From NCBI GenBank assembly GCA_016712505.1, contig JADJQY010000010.1, positions 1 through 23,999 of the forward strand: a stretch of DNA of 23,999 nt, written 5' to 3'. The position numbers and the translations under genes were made by a program. This document shows positions 9,575 to 15,921 of this stretch, one piece after another; the first letter of the stretch is position 1, and every line of letters starts with the position of its first letter. This DNA comes from Candidatus Eiseniibacteriota bacterium (GTDB taxonomy: Bacteria > Eisenbacteria > RBG-16-71-46 > CAIMUX01). Below the pieces are notes generated by a model that had not been told where the DNA came from, did no database searches, and saw only the letters and a list, made by a program, of their open reading frames with translations.

Positions 9575-10966
9575 ATGGTGAAACGAGGCGGAGAAATTCG
9601 GGCGACCGCGCGGGTGCGCGGCGGCCACGACAACGACCCGGTCAGTCGCGACCTGGCGCACGGCCTGGAGATCCTCGGCCTGGCAACTACCCGCTACATG
9701 GTCGACGCCCTGGCCGAGTACTTCCGGATCGCCCGCCCGCCCGGAAACGAGCGCGGATCGCTCGCCGGCAACGCCAGCGCCATCGCACGCAGCGAGCGGT
9801 TCCTCGACACCATCTGTGACCGGATCGCCTCCGTGCCGCTGGTCGGCGAACGACGTCTGGCCGCCCGCTGGGCTGCCCGGCGCGTACTCGATCACGGCTG
9901 GACCGTGGCCCAGGCAGCCCGACTGGTCGGTGGCCTCGATTGGGGTTCAGCCGCCAAGGCCGCGCGCGCGGTCGATCAGCTCTCCGATCCGGCCCGTCGG
10001 TTCGCGGTGCGGTACTCGATGACCGATTCCCTCGCCGAGCGAATCCTCTCCGAGTTCACTCCCGAAGAGGCGGAGGCCCTCGGATCCGCGCTCGACGCCG
10101 AGCCGGTCACCACCCTCCGCGCCAATCGTCTCAAGACCACCCGCGACGCCCTGCTCGAGGAACTCAACACCGCAGGTCACGATGTCTCGCCCGGTTTACT
10201 CTCGACCGACGCCATCCGCGTCGACAACCCTAGCGACCTCTTCCGTCTCTCCGCCTTCAAGGAAGGTCGCTTCGAGGTCCAGGACGAGGGGAGTCAGCTG
10301 GTGGCCGAACTGGTCGCGCCTCCCCCCGGAAGAGTGGTCGTCGATTTCTGCGCCGGTGCCGGCGGCAAGAGCCTCGCCCTCGCCGCTGCCCTCGGTGGGC
10401 GCGGCCAGGTGATCGCCCTCGACCTCCCCCGCGTGGAGCGCAAGCTGGCCGAGCTCCGCCGCCGCGTCCGCCGTGCCGGAGCCGGCAACGTCATGGTCCG
10501 CGCCCTGGTCGAGGACGGTTCCCTTCCCGAGTCACTCTCGCAGTGGACCGCACGCTGCGATCGGGTCCTCGTCGACGCCCCCTGCTCCGGCCTCGGCACG
10601 CTCCGGCGCAACCCCGAACTCAAGCTCCGCCTCGATCGCAACGCCCTCGATCGCCTGCCCCTCCAGCAGACCCAGATTCTCGACCGCGCCGCCACCCTCG
10701 TCGGCCCCGGCGGTCGCCTCATCTACGCCGTCTGCACCCTGTTCCACGCCGAAACCGACGCCATCGTCGATCGCTTCCTCGCCGCCCACCCCGACTTCCA
10801 GCTCATGCCCACCAAGGAGATCCTCGGCAAAGCCCGCGCCGTCCCCTTGGGCGGCGGCGACCGCCTCCGCCTCCTGCCCCACGTCCACGCCACCGACGGC
10901 TTCTTCGCGGCAGTGCTGCGGCGGGGAGGGGTGCCGGCGGCGGGGGCCGGAGCGGTGCAAACGTAG
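9575..10966 (+). CDS. rsmB: RsmB/NOL1/NOP2-type rRNA (cytosine-C5) methyltransferase
   Basis: Intact 463-residue SAM-dependent RNA m5C methyltransferase, probably modifying 16S rRNA at the RsmB position. The N-terminal 150 residues are alpha-helical and resemble the NusB-like RNA-binding part of RsmB only weakly. The SAM-binding motif is DFCAGAGGKSLALA (residues 257-270) with an acidic motif II ALDLPR. Motif IV DAPCSGLGTLRRNPE carries one conserved cysteine (C337). Motif VI YAVCTLF carries the second (C387), where most members have TC rather than VC. The C-terminus ends with GFFAAVLRR, normal for the family. The start at 9575 gives the full-length protein. No frame change is seen over nearly 1.4 kb, in contrast to the left arm. 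Assignment to RsmB rather than RsmF or a close paralogue is moderately sure. Confidence 0.85.
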   Translation: MVKRGGEIRATARVRGGHDNDPVSRDLAHGLEILGLATTRYMVDALAEYFRIARPPGNERGSLAGNASAIARSERFLDTICDRIASVPLVGERRLAARWAARRVLDHGWTVAQAARLVGGLDWGSAAKAARAVDQLSDPARRFAVRYSMTDSLAERILSEFTPEEAEALGSALDAEPVTTLRANRLKTTRDALLEELNTAGHDVSPGLLSTDAIRVDNPSDLFRLSAFKEGRFEVQDEGSQLVAELVAPPPGRVVVDFCAGAGGKSLALAAALGGRGQVIALDLPRVERKLAELRRRVRRAGAGNVMVRALVEDGSLPESLSQWTARCDRVLVDAPCSGLGTLRRNPELKLRLDRNALDRLPLQQTQILDRAATLVGPGGRLIYAVCTLFHAETDAIVDRFLAAHPDFQLMPTKEILGKARAVPLGGGDRLRLLPHVHATDGFFAAVLRRGGVPAAGAGAVQT

Positions 10967-11020
10967 TTGAAGCCGCTGTGTGGCGCCGCGCTGGGGAGCC
11001 GGAGCCCTGCCTCGAAGATA

Positions 11021-11479
11021 CTAGCGTGTTCCAGCTTTGCGCTTGGTCGTGGCCCTCTTCGAAGGCGGTGCGCTGGCCGGTTTCTTGATTCTGGTTGATG
11101 AATCCCGGAGCCAAGCCGCGAACCCAGCCTGGTCGAATTCGTGCGTTGAGAGGGCGAGGACCGCGGTAACCGCATCGGGCTCCGGGGCGAGGAGTCGGAG
11201 GCCGTTGAGCTCGAGGAAGACGCCGGCGACCGTGAGCGCGACGCGCTTGTTGCCATCGTGGAACGGGTGGTGCCTCGAAAGCGCGTGCGCGTAGGCTGCG
11301 GCGAGCTGGAAGAGATCTGGTTCCTCGCAGGCGAGGAGGTTTCTGGGGCTCGCGAGCGCAGAGTCGAGAAGGCCCTCGTCGCGAATCCCGGTTATCCCAC
11401 CGTGCTCCGCGAGAAGCATCTCGTGAATCGCGAGCGTGGCCGCCTTGGAAACCCACCGCGGCTCTTTCTTTCTCCTCAC
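11021..11479 (-). CDS. doc: Doc/Fic-family toxin (death on curing)
   Basis: Intact 152-residue protein with GTG start at 11477-11479. The Fic-fold active-site motif HPFHDGNKRVAL is at residues 71-82; the form GNKR, not GNGR, is typical of Doc kinases that phosphorylate EF-Tu rather than AMPylating Fic enzymes. Upstream segments IHEMLLAEHGG and GLLDSALASPRNL are the usual Doc N-terminal half. A basic tail (PPSKRATTKRKAG) extends about 20 residues beyond the usual end. The gene overlaps the upstream antitoxin by 4 bases (GTGA), so the pair is translationally coupled. It converges with the methyltransferase gene 54 bases away. Confidence 0.9.
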   Translation of the reverse strand: MRRKKEPRWVSKAATLAIHEMLLAEHGGITGIRDEGLLDSALASPRNLLACEEPDLFQLAAAYAHALSRHHPFHDGNKRVALTVAGVFLELNGLRLLAPEPDAVTAVLALSTHEFDQAGFAAWLRDSSTRIKKPASAPPSKRATTKRKAGTR

Positions 11480-11700
11480 TTCGCGAGTTCGCGAAGGGCG
11501 TTCCGGTACCGCCCCATGAAACCCTCGGCGGTTTTCAACGTGGCTTCGAACTCCGGGTCGTAGGGGGTGATGTGGAATCCATCGGGTGCTTCCGTGAGGA
11601 AGAGTTTGTCACCCTCCTTGACCCCGAGCGCTTTCGCGGCAGCACCTGGGAGTGTGAGGCCAAGGGAGTTGCCAACTTTCCGAACGGTGAGCTGAACCAT
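11476..11700 (-). CDS. AbrB/MazE/SpoVT-type antitoxin
   Basis: A 74-residue protein starting MVQLTVRKVGNSLGLTLP, the swapped-hairpin AbrB DNA-binding fold, followed by AAAKALGVKEGDKLFLTE. The C-terminal half is short and likely the toxin-binding region. I choose the ATG at 11698-11700 because a perfect AGGAGG lies 5 bases upstream; the longer frame would start at a TTG that overlaps this site. It precedes and overlaps the Doc toxin, so it should neutralise Doc and repress the operon. Doc is classically paired with Phd, but AbrB-type partners are also known. Confidence 0.88.
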   Translation of the reverse strand: MVQLTVRKVGNSLGLTLPGAAAKALGVKEGDKLFLTEAPDGFHITPYDPEFEATLKTAEGFMGRYRNALRELAK

Positions 11701-11705
11701 TCGAA

Positions 11706-11711
11706 CCTCCT
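11706..11711 (-). promoter_or_regulatory. Shine-Dalgarno site of the antitoxin gene
   Basis: AGGAGG on the minus strand, 5 bases upstream of the ATG at 11700. It lies inside the longer reading frame and so decides the start. Confidence 0.7.
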
Positions 11712-11773
11712 TCAAGCGTGGCTACGTACGTCACAACATCATCGACAGGGGAGGCAAGGGCTTGAGCGCAGAG

Positions 11774-11815
11774 CGCACCTCAAGGTGCGACGCACGGCAG
11801 CCGTACGGCCGTGCG
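11774..11815. repeat. Two adjacent hairpins upstream of the toxin-antitoxin operon
   Basis: CGCACCT (11774-11780) pairs with AGGTGCG (11783-11789), and CGCACGGC (11791-11798) pairs with GCCGTGCG (11808-11815) around a 9-base loop. They lie 70-110 bases upstream of the antitoxin start. They could be an operator or a transcript end; no T-tract is present. Confidence 0.35.
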
Positions 11816-11829
11816 CAGGTCTGTGGGGA

Positions 11830-11874
11830 TGGCCCGCGAAGACGGCCGAGGACGCACGAGCAACCCGAGCGTAG
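11830..11874 (+). pseudogene. ParE-type toxin remnant, left copy
   Basis: The in-frame string WPAKTAEDARATRA followed by TAG aligns without gaps to WTR-stop-AVEDVQAIRA followed by TAG at 15566-15610. It has no antitoxin in front of it and no downstream toxin sequence. It is a degraded second copy of the same truncated gene start. Confidence 0.5.
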
Positions 11875-11901
11875 CGCCTCGCGATGCCAGCCCGTGCCTC
11901 C

Positions 11902-11976
11902 TCAGGACTTCTCCCCTCCCACGCTCCCCGCTACCCGCAGGAGGATGTATGCCACGAGGAGAATCGCGCTCAGCGT
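11902..11976 (-). pseudogene. C-terminal remnant of a small membrane protein
   Basis: The last 24 codons read TLSAILLVAYILLRVAGSV then GGEKS and stop. The intact gene at 15639-15833 ends TLISVLLVGYILLRVAGSV plus GGEKS. Upstream of 11976 the similarity stops and no start or first membrane segment is found, so only the tail was kept. The longer open frame that extends to 12132 is not a plausible protein. Confidence 0.7.
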
Positions 11977-12043
11977 TGGGTTGGTGCGGCGTGGCGCGGT
12001 CCCCGCGACGGAGGCTGGGGTACAGCGTTGTCGGCTTCGCTCC

Positions 12044-13616
12044 CTACTCGACCCCAACCACCCAGATATCGCCGATCTCATTCGCGAACGAGCCGTACAC
12101 GACGAAGCGTCCATCCGGTGACCAGGACTCATCTCCGTCTTGCGCGACGCCTCGCGTGATTTGCCGGCGCTCTTCTCCGGCGGCGGTCATGATCCATAAG
12201 TCGTAGTTGCCGCCGCGATAGGCTGCATAGACGATCTTCGTGCCATCTGGAGACCAAACAGGGGTAGCGTCCTGTGCAACGTCAGACGTGAGCTGTTCGC
12301 TTGTACCTCCGCCGACGGAAACGGTCCAGATGTCCATGTTTCCGTCTTGGTTCGAGGCATAGGCAATCTTGGATCCGTCCGGCGACCAGTCTATTCCCAA
12401 GATCGACCAGCCACCCGCCAATCTCTTCGGCGCTCCACCTTGGGCAGAAACGATGTACAAGTCGCTTGTTCGAACCGGACCGGTCCGAGTGTTCGCGACG
12501 TACGCTATCCTAGTTCCATCCGGCGACCAGGTCGGTGTCGTAAGGGCGTAATCCAGGCCGTGGCTCGCGACCACTGTAGGAGAGGCGAATGGCACGGCAT
12601 CCATGACAGCGATCTCGTAGAGACCCTTCTCCCAATCCCGTGATAGTACGAAGGCGATCCGCTGTCCGTCCGGAGACCAGCGCGGATACCAGGCCAGGCC
12701 CACGTTTGTGAGTTTCTCAGCTTCCCCACCATCCGCGTCGATGACGTACAACTGCTCGTGAAACGCTTCATCCCAGTCCGCCTGAAAGACGATTCTCTCC
12801 CCGTCCGGAGACCAGTCGGGAGCAAGCGCGCCTACGGTTCTCGCGCTGGTGGTCAACCGCCTCGCGGTCAAGGTGGTCGCCGTCACCGTGTTCGAGAGCG
12901 GTGACGGATTCCCAGCGCTGTCCAGCGCGCGAAGGGCGAAGAAGAAGATCTGCACCCGCTCCAGTCCGGTCACCGTGAAGGCCTCGGCGGTCCCTCCCGA
13001 CCGCGGGCGCGGCACTCCGGTTGCTGGCGTTGCAGTAGCCCAGTTCTCCTCGGTGATCTCACTCAGAGAGAACCGAAGGTCGTAGCTCGTCGCCGTACCG
13101 TCCGATCCGTCCGATCCGGGGGCGGTCCACTCGAGCGCAACTGTGGTCTCGGTGACCCCGCTCAGCCTGAGATCCATCACCTTGTTCGGAGGGCGGTCAG
13201 GCCTCGGATTTGCGGTGACCACGTTCGAAACGGTGGACCAGTTGAGTGCTTCGTCAGCGACTCGGAGCGATGAACATCAACCCCGTTCCGACGGACTGGG
13301 GAAGGCTGAAACTCTCTGCCCCACCGCTTGGCTGGGGAACCAAGCCGACCGAGACGACCAGCGCCGAGTCCCATCTCGCGGCGATATCGGGGTTGCGAGA
13401 GTACCGCAAGTCGTACTGCGCTGCCCTGCCGTCCTGCCCGTTGTCACCGGTCGCACTCCAAGCAACGGTGACTCGCCCATCATCCTGGGAGATCACACGA
13501 AGGTCATCGACCGGAGCGGGCGGAGCCAGGTCAGGGGCCGTGGTCTTCGGCTTCTCATCTCCACACGATGCGAAGAGTAGCGACAGTCCGATGGGGAGGA
13601 GTGCGGCAAGTCTCAT
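12044..13616 (-). CDS. Lipoprotein with two Fn3-like domains and a PD40 (TolB-like) propeller
   Basis: The signal peptide MRLAALLPIGLSLLFASC has a lipobox (LFAS-C) with the lipidated cysteine at residue 18. Two fibronectin-III-like domains follow: the first from PAPVDDLRVISQDDG, the second from VMDLRLSGVTETTVALEW to SPLSNTVTATT; they are recognisable repeats of each other (both contain YDLR and a PxSGGxxEXF stretch). Then come six PD40 blades with cores PDWSPDGERIVF, PRWSPDGQRIAF, PTWSPDGTRIAY, IDWSPDGSKIAY, PVWSPDGTKIVY and ESWSPDGRFVVY. One frame change near 13255-13265 splits it into two open frames; restoring FIALRVADE joins them. Such surface lipoproteins usually bind protein or carbohydrate ligands; this one has no catalytic motif. 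G+C is lower than in the flanking genes. The start has AAAGGA 10 bases upstream. Confidence 0.85.
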
Positions 13617-13684
13617 TTACGACGGATCCTTTCTCGGATTTCGGAGTCGTCCTCCTGCGCATCTGAGCGGACGTGAGTGGTGGG

Positions 13685-13724
13685 GGTACCCGCCTACCAG
13701 GGCACGTCTGCGGCGGCGGGTACC
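13685..13724. repeat. Inverted repeat between the Hint and lipoprotein genes
   Basis: GGTACCCGCC (13685-13694) is a perfect inverted match to GGCGGGTACC (13715-13724), with a 20-base loop. It lies 23 bases past the stop of the Hint gene and about 70 bases before the lipoprotein start on the same strand. It may be a terminator-like or leader structure; no T-tract follows. Confidence 0.5.
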
Positions 13725-13746
13725 GACCTCCTAAATCACGATTGAA

Positions 13747-14451
13747 CTAGGGACCACAGTTTCCGATGCAGACCTGCTCGTACAGCAGGCAATCTTCTTT
13801 GTTGTGCACGACGATACCGCTTGCGATGTACGTCCCCAGTGCAACCTGGAAGTTGTACACTAGAACGTCGGCTTCCACCTTCTCGATGGAAAACACCGGA
13901 GTTGCCGCGAGGGAGACGGTTTGGAAGTCGTCACCGACTCTCAGGTCCCCCGCAGAGATCCATTTCCCACGGCTCAGGATTGGGTGGTTCTGCGTGAGGC
14001 TGATGCGATCGTTGACGACGTAGTAGAATCTAACACTGTACGGGCGATGGACGCTGACGACTTCGCTGACAGTCATCGAACGCGTCTGCTCATTGTAGGC
14101 AAGGACGCGGTCTCCGACTTCCATGTGCTCGACCACCTTCGTGGAGCCATCTGCCATGGAGATTGCTGTTCCAGCGAGTAGGCAGTCGCACGCTGGCGCG
14201 CTGGACTCGCAGGTACACGGTTGCCAGCTACCGTCGCTGGCGCAGCCGGGGGATCCACTCCACCTGCACCGCCATTCCCTTGTACCATCCCCACAGCTCC
14301 CCCGCCACTGGATGGACTTTACGCAGCCATCACCCCCGACGCACTGTCCGATGCTCACTTGATCACATCGAATGACCGCGCTCGCGATCTCCGCGATCGT
14401 CATGGATCCCAAGACCAGACTAAGGACAAGCAGTCGCATGATCACTCTCAT
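13747..14451 (-). CDS. Secreted cysteine-rich protein with C-terminal Hint (Hedgehog/intein) domain
   Basis: A 234-residue protein. The ATG at 14449-14451 has GGAG 6 bases upstream and gives a clean signal peptide (MRVIMRLLVLSLVLGSM, cleavage near IASA). Residues 29-88 are rich in cysteine (nine cysteines). The Hint domain runs from about 90 to 217: Cys90 starts CLLAGTAISMADGSTKVVE, then VGDRVLAY, the TxxH motif TQNH (T153, H156), VYNFQVALGTYIASG and the terminal VVHN (H216, N217). All hallmark autoprocessing residues are present. Residue +1 is lysine, so true splicing is unlikely and N-terminal cleavage is the expected reaction. A 17-residue tail with three cysteines ends the chain. No frameshift. 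G+C is near 55% (133 of 240 bases at 13801-14040). The function of the N-terminal domain is unknown. Confidence 0.85.
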   Translation of the reverse strand: MRVIMRLLVLSLVLGSMTIAEIASAVIRCDQVSIGQCVGGDGCVKSIQWRGSCGDGTREWRCRWSGSPGCASDGSWQPCTCESSAPACDCLLAGTAISMADGSTKVVEHMEVGDRVLAYNEQTRSMTVSEVVSVHRPYSVRFYYVVNDRISLTQNHPILSRGKWISAGDLRVGDDFQTVSLAATPVFSIEKVEADVLVYNFQVALGTYIASGIVVHNKEDCLLYEQVCIGNCGP

Positions 14452-15371
14452 TGTCGCTCCCGTCTGTGTTGATGCCGCATGCGTTCTTGTCGAGGGGCCG
14501 CGACGTCGGTGGGGCAGGTCTGGCGTGCGGGCGCGGCTGTCCGGCAGCCCTAGCGTGACCCCGGCGGCGAGCGTGCCTCGTCGGAGTCCGTCTATGGGTG
14601 CCAAGACAGCGGAGACTTGGCAGCCGGAACTGCTGTCGACACGCGGTGTGCAGACGGCCCCAGTCCGCGCCCCCAACGTGGGTGCAAGATCCTCGGAGTG
14701 AGTGCGGGGAGCCCCGCACGGACTCGGAGTGCGGGGAGCGTGCATCCCGCAATGCCAAGCGTCAAGTGAATTCGTGATCGAGGCGCGGCATATCGCGCCC
14801 GCCGCGGAGCGAGGCTGCCTGGCTCTCAAAGGGGAGGTTCTGGCGCCTCTTCGTTGGTCGGCGCAGCGATGTAGGTTTGGATCCACAGAGCGTTCGGCGG
14901 CGCAGGGGTGTGGGCCGTGCAGTGGGGCGCGCTCCACCTAGCTCGCGCTGGCTGGGGGGCGCTGCCTTCGTTCAGCCAGAGTGTGGGGGGATGTGGCGGT
15001 CGGGTCAAGTTGCACTCGTTCACCTCGGTGCGGTTGTTCGGGCGGCTGCAGCGGCAAGGTGTGCCGGGAGACCTGATTCACCCGTGTGTCACCCGGAGGA
15101 GAGTAACCAGTATTCAATCCTTCCGCGGCTCCGCAACTTCAGCGGACGGTTTCCGTCGTAGCGGGCGGTGCGAGGTGCACGTCGAAACAGCGGGTGGCGC
15201 GCGCGTTTCGTTCTCCGATTCTCGGTGCCTGCCCGGAGCCGGATCAGCCGGGGTCTTTCAGCTACGAGAAATCGAGCGGCTGGGTCGGAATCGATCCGGC
15301 GTAGCCCCGGTTTAGGTGGCTCCAGGTCTGGGCGTAGACTCCAGGACGATCCTTGAGATCGGGAGGTTTCG
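14452..15371. other. Long region without a recognisable gene
   Basis: About 920 bases between the Hint gene and the small antitoxin. Open frames exist on both strands but their translations are low-complexity (R/G/A/P-rich), match no family I know, and have no convincing ribosome sites. The region should contain the divergent promoters of the Hint gene and of the antitoxin gene. A perfect palindrome lies at 14702-14719. Confidence 0.5.
14702..14719. repeat. Perfect palindrome GTGCGGGGAGCCCCGCAC
   Basis: Eight-base arms around a 2-base centre. The half-site GTGCGGGGAGC recurs at 14729-14739, and a CTCGGAGTG stretch precedes each, so a short direct repeat is present too. Possible operator or hairpin in the untranslated region. 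Confidence 0.4.
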
Positions 15372-15554
15372 TTGGGACCGCAAACTACCAAGCAGCGCGC
15401 TTTGGAGGCCGTCGAGGCACTTCCTGCCGACGCGACCATTGAGGGCGCGATGGAACGCCTGTACTTCTTGGCGAAGGTTCAGCGAGGGTTGGAGCAGGCA
15501 GAAGCTGGGGACACGGTTCCCCACGAGGAAACCAAGAAGCGCCTGCTGAAGTGA
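15372..15554 (+). CDS. Small ParE/RelE-partner antitoxin
   Basis: A 60-residue protein starting at TTG 15372 with GGGAGG 5 bases upstream. The sequence TTKQRALEAVEALPADAT, then EGAMERLYFLAKVQRGLEQA and VPHEETKKRLLK, fits the short helical antitoxins found in front of ParE/RelE toxins (known family pattern: a conserved ERLYFL core and a VPHEE-KKRL end). Its stop overlaps the toxin start by 4 bases (GTGA). The toxin is broken, so it is probably an orphan antitoxin now. It lies just outside the right repeat copy. Confidence 0.7.
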   Translation: MGPQTTKQRALEAVEALPADATIEGAMERLYFLAKVQRGLEQAEAGDTVPHEETKKRLLK

Positions 15555-15610
15555 TCCAGGTGATTTGGACCCGCTAGGCGGTTGAGGACGTACAGGCAAT
15601 CCGGGCGTAG
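15551..15610 (+). pseudogene. Truncated ParE/RelE-type toxin
   Basis: GTG at 15551 overlaps the antitoxin stop, exactly as in an active toxin-antitoxin pair. The frame reads VIQVIWTR, an in-frame TAG at 15575 where arginine is expected, AVEDVQAIRA, and a second TAG at 15608. This is the usual first strand and helix of a ParE toxin, but the remaining 80 or so residues are absent and unrelated sequence follows. A single base change could explain the first stop; the loss of the rest cannot be a sequencing error. Confidence 0.65.
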
Positions 15611-15713
15611 GGCCTCGTGATGCCAGCCCGTGGCCCCCTCAGGACTTCTCCCCTCCGACACTCCCCGCGACCCGCAGGAGGATGTATCCCACGAGCAGGA
15701 CCGAGATCAGCGT
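15565..15713 (+). repeat. Direct repeat, right copy (about 149 bp)
   Basis: Partner of 11829-11976. It contains the end of the truncated ParE gene and the 3' part of the intact small membrane-protein gene. The repeat pair encloses the Fn3-PD40 lipoprotein, the Hint gene, the gene-poor region and the antitoxin. Confidence 0.75.
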
Positions 15714-15833
15714 GATCTGGAGCGGGCGGTCGGCGCGGACGACGTCGAAGGTGCGGGTGGCGATGAGGAGGGCGAAGGCGAGGATCGCTCCGAGAGAGAG
15801 AAGCAGGCCGACGGCGATCAGGATGCGCTTCAC
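15639..15833 (-). CDS. Small two-helix membrane protein
   Basis: A 64-residue protein with GTG start at 15831-15833 and AAAGGA about 9 bases upstream. It has two hydrophobic segments, LIAVGLLLSLGAILAFALLI (residues 5-24) and ITLISVLLVGYILLRVAG (about 40-57), joined by a basic loop RTFDVVRADRP, and ends GGEKS. I do not recognise the family. It follows the glycosyltransferase gene on the same strand by 88 bases and may be co-transcribed with it. A tail-only copy sits at 11902-11976. Confidence 0.7.
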   Translation of the reverse strand: MKRILIAVGLLLSLGAILAFALLIATRTFDVVRADRPLQITLISVLLVGYILLRVAGSVGGEKS

Positions 15834-15921
15834 GGAGAGGTCCTTTCGAGGGGTCTGGGCTGCCGCTGGTCGATGGCCGCGCTCCGACAGCGATGCTCTG
15901 CCGGGTGCGATGCGCAGAGGA

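Larger units (their letters stand above)
11829..11976 (+). repeat. Direct repeat, left copy (about 148 bp)
   Basis: This stretch aligns with 15565-15713 in the same orientation, with an offset of 3736 bases up to one single-base gap near 11895. The best conserved part starts at 11878 with TGCCAGCCCGTG and includes GGACTTCTCCCCTCC and ACCCGCAGGAGGATGTAT. It carries a ParE start remnant followed by the tail of a small membrane-protein gene on the other strand. By eye, identity is high in the second half and lower in the first. Confidence 0.75.

Noticed and set aside
10532..10960. Minus-strand frame rich in G/E/A opposite the methyltransferase
   Set aside because: It is the antisense of conserved methyltransferase motifs and has no independent support.
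11977..12132. N-terminal part of the minus-strand frame that ends in the membrane-protein tail
   Set aside because: It lies antisense-overlapping the end of the lipoprotein gene, has no hydrophobic first segment, and similarity to the intact gene stops at 11976.
14454..14937. N-terminal extension of the Hint-domain reading frame
   Set aside because: The extra residues are low-complexity and the ATG at 14451 has a ribosome site and starts a clean signal peptide.
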